Assembly: GCA_036496385.1 (NCBI GenBank)
Contig: DASXLD010000092.1
Coordinates: 1 to 64,000 of the forward strand
DNA: 64,000 nt
Direction of reading: 5' to 3'
From: Schlegelella_A sp036496385
Lineage (GTDB): Bacteria; Pseudomonadota; Gammaproteobacteria; Burkholderiales; Burkholderiaceae_C
Shown: one piece after another, positions 28,217-36,839 of the stretch
Layout of the letters: each line of letters begins with the position of its first letter
How positions within the stretch are numbered: the stretch's first letter is position 1
Program-made: the position numbers and the translations under genes
The notes under the pieces: generated by a model
What the model saw: the letters and a program-made list of their open reading frames with translations, nothing else
The model's database searches: none
What the model was told of the DNA's origin: nothing

Positions 28217-29592
28217 TTCGCGCCCTCCTGCTGGCGATACTCGACCGTCACCTTGTGCGCGCCGAGGACGTAGCGGCGCAGCACCCGCTGCACGTCGCCA
28301 GAGCTGACGCGCTGCAGGTCGTCGAGTTCGGTGTTGACACGCGCTGCGTTGCCTTCGAGGACAGCGGCGTCGCCGATCGCCGACGCCAGGCCGAGCGGCG
28401 TCTGCCGCGAGACAAATGCCGAAGTCACGATCTGCGTCTTGACCTTGGCCAGCTCGGCCGCGGTCGGCGGCGTCGCGGCGAGGCGCGTCACCTCGGCGAG
28501 CAGCGCCGCACCGACGTCGCTCACCGACTTGCCGCCGGCGGCGATCGCGTACGCGATCAGCAGACCCGGGCCGACGCGCAGGTCGGCGCTGAATCCCGCC
28601 TGGGTGGCGATGCGTTGGCGGTAGACGAGCGACTGGTTGAGGCGCGACGATTCACCAGCGGCGAGCACCGCGGCGGCGACCTGCAGCGCCGGTGCGTCGG
28701 AGCTCGTGACCGGCGGAGCGAGCCAGGTGATCGCGACCGCCGGCAGCGGCACCTGCGGGCCGCTCAGGCGGGTGCTGCGGTCGCTCGGCCAGGGCGGCTC
28801 GCTCGCCTCGAATCGCGGCAGCGGCGCGGTCGGCTTCGGCACGACGCCGAAGTACTTGTCGATCCAGTCGTCGAGCTGCTTCTGCTCGAAATCGCCGGCG
28901 ACGATGAGCGTCGCGTTGTCGGGCCGGTAGTGGCGTGCGTGGAAGGCGACGACGTCGTCGAGCGTCGATGCCTCGAGGTCGGCGATGCTGCCAATACCCG
29001 GACGCTTGTAAGGGTGCTCGAGGTACGACGCCGGCGCGATGCCGTTGAAGAAGCGGCCGTACGGAGAGGCGAGGATGCGCTGGCGATACTCCTCCTCGAC
29101 CACTGCGCGCTCCGACTTGAAGGTCGGCTCGTCGACCTTGAGGTTCATCATCCGCTCGGCCTCGGCCCAGAGCAGCGTCTCGAGATAGTTCGACGGCACG
29201 ACCTCGTGGTACTCGGTGACGTCATCGCCGGTCGAGGCGTTGTTCTCGCCGCCGACGTCTTCGGTCAGGCGGTCGAACTGCTCGGCGCGGAGGTACTGCG
29301 TGCCCTTGAACATCATGTGCTCGAAGAGGTGCGCGAAGCCCGAGCGGCCGGGCGGATCCTCGCGGCTGCCGACGTGGTACCAGACCTGCACGCTCACCGT
29401 CGGGCTGGCGTGCGTTTCGACCGTGATCACCTGCAGCCCGTCGGCGAGCTTGCGCTCGCGGTAGACCACCGGCTTGATCTTCAACGGCGCGTTGCTTTCC
29501 GTTGTCTGCGCGTTCGCGACGGGCACCGGCACGACGATCGCGGCGAGGACGACGAGGGCGGCCGTGGCACGGGCGAGATCGGTGCGTTTCAT
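28213..29592 (-). CDS. M16 family zinc metallopeptidase, active subunit
   Basis: 459 aa. Start at 29592, chosen because a clean signal peptide follows (MKRTDLA, a hydrophobic stretch, then ANA-Q). The inverted zinc motif HLFEH is at 88-92 with the preceding 'GSREDPPGRSGFA', and the distal Glu lies in the 'ERAVVEEEYRQR' segment about 75 residues later. Second-domain residues 'ESSRLNQSLVYRQR' follow. Probably cleaves peptides in the periplasm with the downstream inactive partner. A TATGAT-like -10 lies just upstream but too near the ATG to judge. Confidence 0.87.
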   Translation of the reverse strand: MKRTDLARATAALVVLAAIVVPVPVANAQTTESNAPLKIKPVVYRERKLADGLQVITVETHASPTVSVQVWYHVGSREDPPGRSGFAHLFEHMMFKGTQYLRAEQFDRLTEDVGGENNASTGDDVTEYHEVVPSNYLETLLWAEAERMMNLKVDEPTFKSERAVVEEEYRQRILASPYGRFFNGIAPASYLEHPYKRPGIGSIADLEASTLDDVVAFHARHYRPDNATLIVAGDFEQKQLDDWIDKYFGVVPKPTAPLPRFEASEPPWPSDRSTRLSGPQVPLPAVAITWLAPPVTSSDAPALQVAAAVLAAGESSRLNQSLVYRQRIATQAGFSADLRVGPGLLIAYAIAAGGKSVSDVGAALLAEVTRLAATPPTAAELAKVKTQIVTSAFVSRQTPLGLASAIGDAAVLEGNAARVNTELDDLQRVSSGDVQRVLRRYVLGAHKVTVEYRQQEGAK

Positions 29593-29709
29593 GCGCGAAT
29601 CATAAGAGCGCGTCGAATAAGCATGCGACGAAGGGTTCGTTTGTCTGGTGGCGTGTGCTCGGTAGCATCCTGCGCTCCACGCTGTCGTTTCCGGCATCCG
29701 GAGTTCGCC

Positions 29710-30717
29710 TTGAACCGATCGTTCCTCGCCCGCGCCGCCGCCACGCTTGCCGTCGTCGCCGGGTCGCAGGCCCTGGCGGCCGACGCGACCCTCCTCAACG
29801 TCTCCTACGACCCGACGCGCGAGCTCTACCAGCAACTCGACGCCGCCTTCGCCGCGGCGTGGAAGGCGAGGACCGGCGACACCGTCACGATCCGCCAGTC
29901 GCATGGCGGCTCGGCCAAGCAGGCGCGCTCGGTGATCGACGGGATCGAGGCCGACGTCGTCACGCTCGCGCTGGCGTGGGACATCGACGAGATCGCCGCG
30001 AAGTCGAGGCTCCTGCCGCCCGATTGGCAGCAGCGTCTGCCCCACGCCAGCTCGCCGTACACGTCGACCGCGATCCTGCTCGTCAGGAAGGGCAACCCGA
30101 AGGCGATCCGCGACTGGGGCGATCTCGTTCGTCCGGGCGTCTCGGTCGTCACCCCGAACCCGAAGACCTCGGGCGGTGCGCGCTGGGGCTACCTCGCTGC
30201 ATACGGCTGGGCCCTGCGCCAGCCCGGCGGCAGCGACGCGAAAGCACGCGACTTCATGGCGCGCCTCTTTCGCCAGGTGCCGGTGCTCGACGCCGGCGCG
30301 CGCGGCGCCACCGTCACCTTCGTCGAACGCGGCATCGGCGACGTCCTGATCGCGTGGGAGAACGAGGCGCAGCTGGCGCTGCGTGAGTTCGGCGCCGACA
30401 AGTTCGAGATCGTCTATCCCTCGAGCAGCATCCTCGCCGAGCCGCCGGTCGCACTCGTCGACAAGGTCGCCGACAAGCACGGCACGCGCAAGGTTGCGCA
30501 GGCGTACCTCGAGTTCCTGTACTCGCCCATGGGCCAGGAGATCGTCGCGCGCAACTTCTACCGGCCGACCGACGCCAAGGTCGCCGCCGAGCACTCGGTG
30601 CGCTTCCCGAAGATCGCGTTGTTCACGATCGACGAGGTCTTCGGCGGCTGGGCGAAGGCGCAGAAGACGCACTTCGCCGACGGCGGCGTATTCGACCGGA
30701 TCTACGGCGTGAAGTAG
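29710..30717 (+). CDS. sbp: Sulfate/thiosulfate ABC transporter substrate-binding protein
   Basis: 335 aa. The TTG start at 29710 is preferred: GGAG lies 7 nt upstream and the reading begins at once with a signal peptide (MNRSFLARAAATLAVVAGSQALA-A). The mature part has Sbp/CysP landmarks: 'LLNVSYDPTRELYQQ', 'IRQSHGGSAKQARSVIDG', 'TPNPKTSGGARWGYL' and 'AWENEAQLAL', which line the sulfate pocket. No cysTWA permease or ATPase genes follow, so it must serve a transporter encoded elsewhere. Convergent with the cysHDN operon, in keeping with sulfate assimilation. Confidence 0.9.
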   Translation: MNRSFLARAAATLAVVAGSQALAADATLLNVSYDPTRELYQQLDAAFAAAWKARTGDTVTIRQSHGGSAKQARSVIDGIEADVVTLALAWDIDEIAAKSRLLPPDWQQRLPHASSPYTSTAILLVRKGNPKAIRDWGDLVRPGVSVVTPNPKTSGGARWGYLAAYGWALRQPGGSDAKARDFMARLFRQVPVLDAGARGATVTFVERGIGDVLIAWENEAQLALREFGADKFEIVYPSSSILAEPPVALVDKVADKHGTRKVAQAYLEFLYSPMGQEIVARNFYRPTDAKVAAEHSVRFPKIALFTIDEVFGGWAKAQKTHFADGGVFDRIYGVK

Positions 30718-30765
30718 CTTGGCGCGGCGTCGCCGGACGCGCGCGCTGCTTCGCAGGGCCTGTGC

Positions 30766-32064
30766 TCAGGCCGCGTCGCGGACGAGCAGCGTTCCGCTCG
30801 TGCGATGGGTCGTCGGGTCGACGACGAGCAGCGCGCCGGCGACGCGGTCGTCGGCAAAGCGCGCGACCGGCAGCGCCTGCTGCGTCTCGACGACGACCTC
30901 GCCGATGTCGTTGACGCCGAGCGTCTCGGCCGGATGCGCCGCCAGCGTCGCGATGTCGAGGCGGCTCTCGACGGCCGCGATCCGGCCTTGCAGCCAGCGG
31001 TTGCCGTGGCGCAGCCAGTACTTGCGGCCGACGACCGCGGGCTCGGTATCGAGCCAGGCAAGCGTGGCCCGGAACCGCGCGGTCGGCGCGATGCTGCCCG
31101 GCGCGGCGAGCCAGTCGCCGCGCGAGACGTCGAGCTGACGGTCGAGGATGACGCCCGCCGACGACCCGGCGCCGAGCCGCTCCACGCGGCGACCGGCGAC
31201 GTGGAGCTCGGCGATGCGCGCGACCTCGCCGCTCGGGAAGACGACGAGCTCGTCGCCGACCGCGAGACCGCCGCGGGCGACGCGGCCCCAGAACACGCGC
31301 GGGCGATGGCCGCCGCCGCTCGCCGCCGGGCTGGCGACGAACTGCACCGGAACGAGCGCCGTGCCGCCGGCGGCGCCATCGTCTCCCGCAAGTTGCTCGA
31401 GCAGCTCCAGCAGCGTCGGCCCATCGGCGCCGCCGAGCGCGCTCTTGCGGCTGACGTTGTCGCCGTGCAGCGCCGAGATCGGGACGATGCCGGCGGGGAC
31501 GAACCCGGCCTCGGCCGCGAACGCGGCGAGCGCCGCGCGTACGCGCGCGAACGCCGCATCGGCGTCGGCGACCGCGTCGAGCTTGTTGACGGCAAAGACG
31601 ATGTGCGGGACGCGCAGCAGCTGCGCGAGGAGTGCGTGCCGCCGCGTCTGTGGCAACAGCGCGAGCGGCGCGGCCGCGAGGTCGAGCTTGGTCGCATCGA
31701 CGAGGACGACGGCGGCATCGCTGCCCGCCGCCGCGGTCACCATGTTGCGCGTGTATTGCTCGTGGCCGGGCGCGTCGGCGATCACGAACTTGCGCCGCGT
31801 CGTCGCGAAGTAGCGGTACGCGACGTCGATCGTGATGCCCTGCTCGCGCTCGGCTTCGAGCCCGTCGGTGAGGAGCGCGAGATCGAGCGGCGCGCCGGCG
31901 GCGCGTGCCGAGAGCGCGTCGAGCTGGTCGGCAAGGACGGCGCGGCCGTCGAGCAGCAAGCGGCCGATCAGCGTGCTCTTGCCGTCGTCGACCGACCCGG
32001 CCGTGAGGAAGCGCAGCGGCCGCAGTGGCGGCGGCTGGGTGGCTTCGCGCAGGGCGGCGGCCAT
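30766..32064 (-). CDS. cysN: Sulfate adenylyltransferase subunit 1 (GTPase)
   Basis: 432 aa. The EF-Tu-like GTPase motifs are present: G1 'GSVDDGKS' (23-30), G3 'DAPGHEQY' and G4 'NKLD', with 'EREQGITIDVAYRYF' before G3, a CysN hallmark. Beta-barrel domains follow. It ends without a fused CysC kinase. GTP hydrolysis drives sulfate adenylation by CysD to give APS. The start ATG overlaps the cysD stop (ATGA at 32061-32066). Last gene of cysHDN. Confidence 0.93.
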   Translation of the reverse strand: MAAALREATQPPPLRPLRFLTAGSVDDGKSTLIGRLLLDGRAVLADQLDALSARAAGAPLDLALLTDGLEAEREQGITIDVAYRYFATTRRKFVIADAPGHEQYTRNMVTAAAGSDAAVVLVDATKLDLAAAPLALLPQTRRHALLAQLLRVPHIVFAVNKLDAVADADAAFARVRAALAAFAAEAGFVPAGIVPISALHGDNVSRKSALGGADGPTLLELLEQLAGDDGAAGGTALVPVQFVASPAASGGGHRPRVFWGRVARGGLAVGDELVVFPSGEVARIAELHVAGRRVERLGAGSSAGVILDRQLDVSRGDWLAAPGSIAPTARFRATLAWLDTEPAVVGRKYWLRHGNRWLQGRIAAVESRLDIATLAAHPAETLGVNDIGEVVVETQQALPVARFADDRVAGALLVVDPTTHRTSGTLLVRDAA

Positions 32065-33014
32065 CAGAAGTAGCCTTCCTTCTTGCGCCGCTCCATCGAC
32101 GCGTCCGACGTCCGGTCGTCCATGCGGGTCGCGCCGCGCTCGCTGACCGTGACGGCGAGGGTCTCGGCCGCGACCTCGGCGGCGTTGGCGGCGTCGCTCT
32201 CGACCGGGCAGGTGCAGGTCATGTCGCCGACGGTACGAAATCGAACCTCGAGCGATTCGACCGTTTCGCGCGGCGCCGGCGGCGTCAACGCCGTCACCGG
32301 CACGAGCAGCCCGCGCCGACGAACGACGTCGCGCCAGTGCCGGTAGTACAGGCTCGGCAGCGCGATCTGCTCGCGCTGGATGTAGAGCCAGACGTCGAGC
32401 TCGGTCCAGTTGCTGATCGGAAACGCGCGCATGTGCTCGCCCGGCTTCAGGCGGGTGTTGAAGAGCGTCCACAGCTCGGGGCGCTGGTTCTTCGGTTGCC
32501 ACTGGCCGAAGCTGTCGCGGTGCGACAGGATCCGCTCCTTGGCGCGCGCCTTTTCCTCGTCGCGCCGGGCGCCGCCGATCAAGGCGTCGAAGCGGTGCTC
32601 GTCGACCGCTTCGAGCAGCGTCACGCTCTGGTGGCCGTTGCGCGATTCGTCGGCCGACGCGAGGCGGACGCTGCCGCGCGCGATCGAGTCGTCGAGACGG
32701 GCGACGACGAGCTGCTCGCCGAGCTCGGCGACGATGCGGTCGCGGAACGCAATCACCTCGGGGAAGTTGTGACCGGTGTCGACGTGCAGGAGCGGGAACG
32801 GCAGACGCGCCTTGGCGCTGCCTTCGAGCTTGAAAGCCTTCTGGGCGAGATGAAGGACGACGCACGAGTCCTTGCCGGCAGAAAAGAGCAGCGCCGGCCG
32901 CTCGAAGGCAGCCGCCGTTTCGCGCAGGATGAAGATCGCTTCTTCCTCGAGCGCATCGAGCTGGCCGAGATCGAGCTCGGGCAGGAGGCCCTCGATCGGT
33001 GTCGGCGCGTTCAT
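32064..33014 (-). CDS. cysD: Sulfate adenylyltransferase subunit 2
   Basis: 316 aa of the PP-loop (N-type ATP pyrophosphatase) fold. The PP-motif is 'FSAGKDS' (44-50). Conserved CysD segments are 'FPLLHVDTGHNFPE', 'GGARRDEEKARAKER', 'QRPELWTLFN' and 'FPISNWTELDVW'. It forms APS from sulfate and ATP with CysN. The start overlaps the cysH stop by 4 nt and the stop overlaps the cysN start, so all three genes are coupled. Confidence 0.94.
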   Translation of the reverse strand: MNAPTPIEGLLPELDLGQLDALEEEAIFILRETAAAFERPALLFSAGKDSCVVLHLAQKAFKLEGSAKARLPFPLLHVDTGHNFPEVIAFRDRIVAELGEQLVVARLDDSIARGSVRLASADESRNGHQSVTLLEAVDEHRFDALIGGARRDEEKARAKERILSHRDSFGQWQPKNQRPELWTLFNTRLKPGEHMRAFPISNWTELDVWLYIQREQIALPSLYYRHWRDVVRRRGLLVPVTALTPPAPRETVESLEVRFRTVGDMTCTCPVESDAANAAEVAAETLAVTVSERGATRMDDRTSDASMERRKKEGYF

Positions 33015-33784
33015 GGCGTGACCGGTTGCAGCGGCCTCGCGGCCGGCACCGTGGCCGTGGCCGCGGCGGCGAGGTGCAGCCCGCACTCTTTCGCCGCCTC
33101 GTCTTCCCACCACCAGCGGCCGGCGCGAAAGTCCTCGCCGACGGCGACGGCGCGCGTGCACGGCGCGCAGCCGATGCTCGGGAAGAACAGGTCGTGCAGC
33201 CGGTTGTAGGGCACATCGCGCACGCGAAGGTAGTGCCAGACGTCGCCCCAGCTCCAGTCGGCGAGCGGGCTCAGCTTGCTGCGGCCGTGCTCGTCGATGA
33301 CCTCGAGCTCGACCGCCGCACGGTCGTTCGACTGCTCGCGCCGAAGACCCGTGATCCACGCCGTGCGGCCGGCGAGCATGCGGCCGAGCGGCTCGACCTT
33401 GCGCAGCGCGCAGCACTGCTTGCGCAGCTCGACGCTCTTTCGCATCGCGTCGTCGCCGTTGCGACTGACGAACGCGATCACCGCCTCGTGCACCGGCCGA
33501 TAGCGCTCGACGAACAGCCCGTAGCGCGCGCGCACCGACTCGATCAGCGCCAGCGTCTCGCCGTGAAGCTTGCCGGTGTCGAGCGTCGCGATGGCGATCG
33601 GCAGCCGGTCGCGAGCGATCAGGTCGGTGAGGACCTGGTCCTCGGCACCGAGGCTCGAGGCCTGGACGATGGCGTCCGGGTGGAACTCGGCAGCGCGCGC
33701 GAGCAACCGCCGTGCGTTCTCGACGCGCTGGTCGAAGCCCGCGCTCTCGCGCGCGTAGAGCGCCGTCGCCTTCGCCGTGTCCAT
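33011..33784 (-). CDS. cysH: Adenylylsulfate (APS) reductase, assimilatory
   Basis: 257 aa. PAPS/APS-reductase fold with 'QASSLGAEDQVLTDLI' and 'LDTGKLHGETLALI'. Cysteines C124-C125 ('KQCC') and C206/C209 ('GCAPC') form the [4Fe-4S] site that marks APS-specific (not PAPS-specific) enzymes, in line with the absence of cysC. The usual C-terminal redox motif ECG-L-H appears as 'KECGLHL' near residue 235. Head of the cysHDN operon. A weak GAGG precedes the ATG. Confidence 0.92.
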   Translation of the reverse strand: MDTAKATALYARESAGFDQRVENARRLLARAAEFHPDAIVQASSLGAEDQVLTDLIARDRLPIAIATLDTGKLHGETLALIESVRARYGLFVERYRPVHEAVIAFVSRNGDDAMRKSVELRKQCCALRKVEPLGRMLAGRTAWITGLRREQSNDRAAVELEVIDEHGRSKLSPLADWSWGDVWHYLRVRDVPYNRLHDLFFPSIGCAPCTRAVAVGEDFRAGRWWWEDEAAKECGLHLAAAATATVPAARPLQPVTP

Positions 33785-33889
33785 CGCCTCGCTCGCACAG
33801 GCGCCGAAGCGCCGGAGCGCGCACTGTAAGAAGCGCTCGCGCCGCTGCGAAGAACACTTTCGGCGTTTGCTTCTGCGCTGGGTTCATAA

Positions 33890-33907
33890 CGCTGCCGGCC
33901 GGCAGCG
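33890..33907. repeat. 18-bp perfect palindrome between the ABM gene and cysH
   Basis: CGCTGCCGGCCGGCAGCG reads the same on both strands. It lies 105 nt upstream of cysH and 10 nt beyond the ABM gene's 3' end. No T run follows, so it is not a classic terminator. It could be a dimeric regulator site or a cruciform/rho-assisted 3' end. Confidence 0.5.
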
Positions 33908-33916
33908 CTGAGCGCG

Positions 33917-34219
33917 TCAGGCGGACTCGAGGGCGAGGTCGAAGTGCTCGACCTGCGGCGGCGACGCCAGGAACTGGCCGATGTGCGATCGCCACTCGCC
34001 GAAGAGAGGCCCCTGGCGGAAGTCGACGGTGTGGTTCTCGACCGAATGCCACCAGATCATGAGCAGATAGCGATCGGGCGATTCGATGCCGCGTTGCACC
34101 TGGTGTGCGACGAAGCCCGTGGCGCGTGGCAGCACGGTGCGCAGACCGCGCTCGATCCCGGCCTCGAACTCGGCGTTCTTGCCCGGCGTGATGCGGATGT
34201 CGGCGACTTCGAGAATCAT
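33917..34219 (-). CDS. ABM-family (antibiotic biosynthesis monooxygenase-like) small protein
   Basis: 100 aa, the size of a single dimeric ferredoxin-like ABM domain. Landmarks are 'ILEVADIRITPGKNAEFE', 'LPRATGFVAHQVQRG' and 'RYLLMIWWHSVENH'. Members oxidise quinol-like aromatics, degrade haem, or have no known role. It begins 43 nt after the livF2 stop on the same strand and could be the last gene of the second importer operon, next to aromatic catabolism genes. Confidence 0.8.
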   Translation of the reverse strand: MILEVADIRITPGKNAEFEAGIERGLRTVLPRATGFVAHQVQRGIESPDRYLLMIWWHSVENHTVDFRQGPLFGEWRSHIGQFLASPPQVEHFDLALESA

Positions 34220-34262
34220 GTGCGGGCTCCCGGCGGATGGCCGAAGCGCAGTCTACGGCGCC

Positions 34263-34973
34263 TCAGACGCCGAGCGTGCGCGTCAGCGCATCGCGATCGG
34301 CCGCGAGCTCGGCCGACGTTCCGGCCAGGACGACGCGCCCCTTCTCGAGGACGACGGCGTCGTCGGTGTGGGCGAGCACCGCGTGCGCGTTGCGGTCGAC
34401 GATCAGGGTCGCGATGCCGCTCGCGCGGATCGTGGCGATCGTTCGCCAGATGTCGGCGACGACGAGCGGTGCGAGCCCTTCGGTCGCCTCGTCGAGGATC
34501 AGCAGGAGCGGATTGGTCAGCAGGGCGCGGCCGATCGCGAGCATCTGCTGCTCGCCGCCCGAGAGCTGCTGGCCGCCGTGGCCGAGCCGCTCGGCGAGGC
34601 GCGGGAAGGTCGCGAGGACGCGCTCGAGCGTCCACTCGCGGCGACCGTCGGCGCCGGCGCGTGCGCACATGACGAGGTTCTCGCGTACCGAGAGGTTGGC
34701 GAAGATGCCGCGCCCTTCGGGCACGTAGCCGATGCCGAGGCGCGCCATCCGCTCGGGCGGCGCGCCGGTCGTCGCGCGGCCCTTCCAGGCGACGCCGCCG
34801 CCGCTCGCGCGCACGTAGCCGAGCGCGGTGCGGATCAGCGTCGTCTTGCCCATGCCGTTCCTGCCGAGCAGGCCGAGCGAGCGGCCGGCGGCGAGCTGCA
34901 GCGTGACGCCGCGCAGGACGTGGCTGTCGCCGTAGCGCGCGTGGAGATCGTCGACACCGAGCAGTGCGCTCAT
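34263..34973 (-). CDS. livF: Branched-chain amino-acid-type ABC transporter ATP-binding protein (importer 2)
   Basis: 236-aa LivF-family ATPase. Walker A 'GRNGMGKTT' (Met within the loop is common in LivF), signature 'LSGGEQQ' and Walker B 'LLILDEATEGLAP'. 'GIGYVPEGRGIFANL' is the LivF-specific segment. ATG lies 1 nt beyond the livG2 stop. Last transport gene of the importer 2 operon. Confidence 0.9.
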   Translation of the reverse strand: MSALLGVDDLHARYGDSHVLRGVTLQLAAGRSLGLLGRNGMGKTTLIRTALGYVRASGGGVAWKGRATTGAPPERMARLGIGYVPEGRGIFANLSVRENLVMCARAGADGRREWTLERVLATFPRLAERLGHGGQQLSGGEQQMLAIGRALLTNPLLLILDEATEGLAPLVVADIWRTIATIRASGIATLIVDRNAHAVLAHTDDAVVLEKGRVVLAGTSAELAADRDALTRTLGV

Positions 34974-34974
34974 C

Positions 34975-35769
34975 TCAATGACCTTCGCCGAGATAGGCGA
35001 GCTGGACGGCGCGGTCGCTGCGGATCCGCTCCGGGGCGTCGCTCGCGATGACCTGGCCGTTGACCATCACCGTGATGCGGTCGGCGATGCGAAAGACGGC
35101 ATCCATGTCGTGCTCGACGAGCAGGATCGCGTGGCCCTCCTTCAGGCCGACGAGCAGATCGAGCATGCGTCCGGTCTCCTCGGCGCCCATGCCGGCGAGC
35201 GGTTCGTCGAGAAGGAGGGCGCGGGGCGCCGTCGCGAGGCAGATCGCGATCTCGAGCTGGCGCTTGGCGCCATGACTGAGCGTCGCCGCCGTGCGGCCGG
35301 CGTCGCCCTCGAGGCCGGCGGCCGCGAGCGCTCGCCGCGCGACTGCGAGGCCGCGCGCATCGTGCGCCGCCGGCTGCCACACGCGCCACGCATGGGGCGT
35401 ACCCGCCTGCGCCGCGAGCCGGCAGTTCTCGAGGACGCTGAAGTCGCCGAAGATCGTCGTTCGCTGGTAGCTGCGGCCGATGCCGGCCCGGGCGCGCCGC
35501 GGCTGCGACCAGCGCGTGACGTCGTCGCCGGCGAAGCGGATGCTGCCGGCGCTCGGCGCGAGCTCGCCCGAGAGCATGTTGACCAGGGTCGACTTGCCGG
35601 CGCCGTTGGTGCCAATGACGGCGTGGATCTCGCCGACCGCGAGGTCGAGCGACACGTCGTCGACCGCGGCGAGACCGCGAAAACGCCGACCGAGACCGAT
35701 CGCCTCGAGCAGCGGGCGCGACGCGGCCGCTGCGCGCGGGCCGGACGCCTCGGCGAAGACCGCGTTCAT
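34975..35769 (-). CDS. livG: Branched-chain amino-acid-type ABC transporter ATP-binding protein (importer 2)
   Basis: 264-aa LivG-family ATPase. Walker A 'GTNGAGKST', 'GIGRSYQRTTIFGDFSV', signature 'LSHGAKRQLEIA', Walker B 'LLLDEPLAGMG' and switch 'LLVEHDMDAVF'. The LSHG form is typical of LivG. The ATG at 35769 is favoured over upstream possibilities because it overlaps the livM2 stop (ATGA). Confidence 0.9.
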   Translation of the reverse strand: MNAVFAEASGPRAAAASRPLLEAIGLGRRFRGLAAVDDVSLDLAVGEIHAVIGTNGAGKSTLVNMLSGELAPSAGSIRFAGDDVTRWSQPRRARAGIGRSYQRTTIFGDFSVLENCRLAAQAGTPHAWRVWQPAAHDARGLAVARRALAAAGLEGDAGRTAATLSHGAKRQLEIAICLATAPRALLLDEPLAGMGAEETGRMLDLLVGLKEGHAILLVEHDMDAVFRIADRITVMVNGQVIASDAPERIRSDRAVQLAYLGEGH

Positions 35770-36839
35770 GCCGTTCGCCGCGCAGCGCGCGCCGCACGCT
35801 CGCGCGCCAGGGCGCGCACTTGCGCGCCGAGACCGATCAGGCCGCGCGGCAGTGCGGCGACGAAGGCGATGATGGCGAGGCCGAGCGTCAGCTGCCAGTG
35901 CTGCGCGACCGGGCCGAACAGCGCTTCGGACTGGAACAGCTCCTTCAGCAAGGTGAACGCGATCGCGCCGAGCACGGCGCCACGGAGGCTGCCGATGCCG
36001 CCGAAGATCAGCATCAGCAGCACTGCGCCCGACTCGTGCCACGACAGCAGCTCCGGGTTGACGGCGCCGTCCTTGACCGCGAGCAGGAAGCCGGCAAGGC
36101 CGGCGAGCCCGCCGGCGACGACGAATGCGGCGAGCTTGTAGGGCGTCGTCGGAAAGCCGGCGGCGCGCATGCGCGGCTCGTTGACACGGATGCCCGCGAG
36201 TGCGTGGCCGAAGCGCGAGCGCAGCAGCATCGCGATGAACGCATACGTCGCGGCGAGCGTGACGAGGACGGCGTAGTAGAGCGTCGTTTGCGCGCCGAGA
36301 TCGACGAGCGTCGTTCCGCCGACCGCGAGCGTCGGCTTCACGTAGAGGAAGATGCCGTCGCTGCCGCCGCCCGCCTTGGTGTCGTGGAAGACGAAGTACG
36401 CCATCTGCGCGAACGCGAGCGTGACCATGATGAAGTAGACGCCGCGGGTGCGCAGGCTCAGCGCGCCGACGACGATCGCGTAGGCGGTCGCGGCGCCGGC
36501 CGCAAGCGGCACCAGGAGCGCGAGCGATGCGCCGCTCTCGCCCGAGGCGAGGACGGTGACGTACGCGCCGATGCCGAGAAACGCGGCGTGGCCGAGGCTG
36601 ACGAGTCCGGTCGCGCCGACGAGCAGCTCCAGGCTCAAGGCGAAGATCGCGTAGACCGCGATGCGGACGACGAGGTCCTGCGCGTACGGCGAAACGACGA
36701 ACGGCAAGGCGGCGACGACGAGTGCCGCCGCCGCCGGGACGGGCCAGCCGCCGGCTTCGCGACGGCCGATGTCGGGCAGCGCGCCGACGTCGGCGGCGAT
36801 CGGGGCGGATGACGCGACGGCGACGTCGTCAGGCGCCAC
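35766..36839 (-). CDS. livM: Branched-chain amino-acid-type ABC transporter permease (importer 2)
   Basis: 357 aa with about nine hydrophobic segments. LivM motifs: 'TGLVSLGHAAFLGIGAYV' and 'RTRGVYFIMVTLAFAQM', then 'GGSDGIF'. GTG start at 36839, overlapping the livH2 end by 11 nt. The N-terminal 30 residues are Ala/Pro-rich before the first span; the C-terminus is basic. Pairs with LivH2. Confidence 0.9.
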   Translation of the reverse strand: MAPDDVAVASSAPIAADVGALPDIGRREAGGWPVPAAAALVVAALPFVVSPYAQDLVVRIAVYAIFALSLELLVGATGLVSLGHAAFLGIGAYVTVLASGESGASLALLVPLAAGAATAYAIVVGALSLRTRGVYFIMVTLAFAQMAYFVFHDTKAGGGSDGIFLYVKPTLAVGGTTLVDLGAQTTLYYAVLVTLAATYAFIAMLLRSRFGHALAGIRVNEPRMRAAGFPTTPYKLAAFVVAGGLAGLAGFLLAVKDGAVNPELLSWHESGAVLLMLIFGGIGSLRGAVLGAIAFTLLKELFQSEALFGPVAQHWQLTLGLAIIAFVAALPRGLIGLGAQVRALARERAARAARRTA

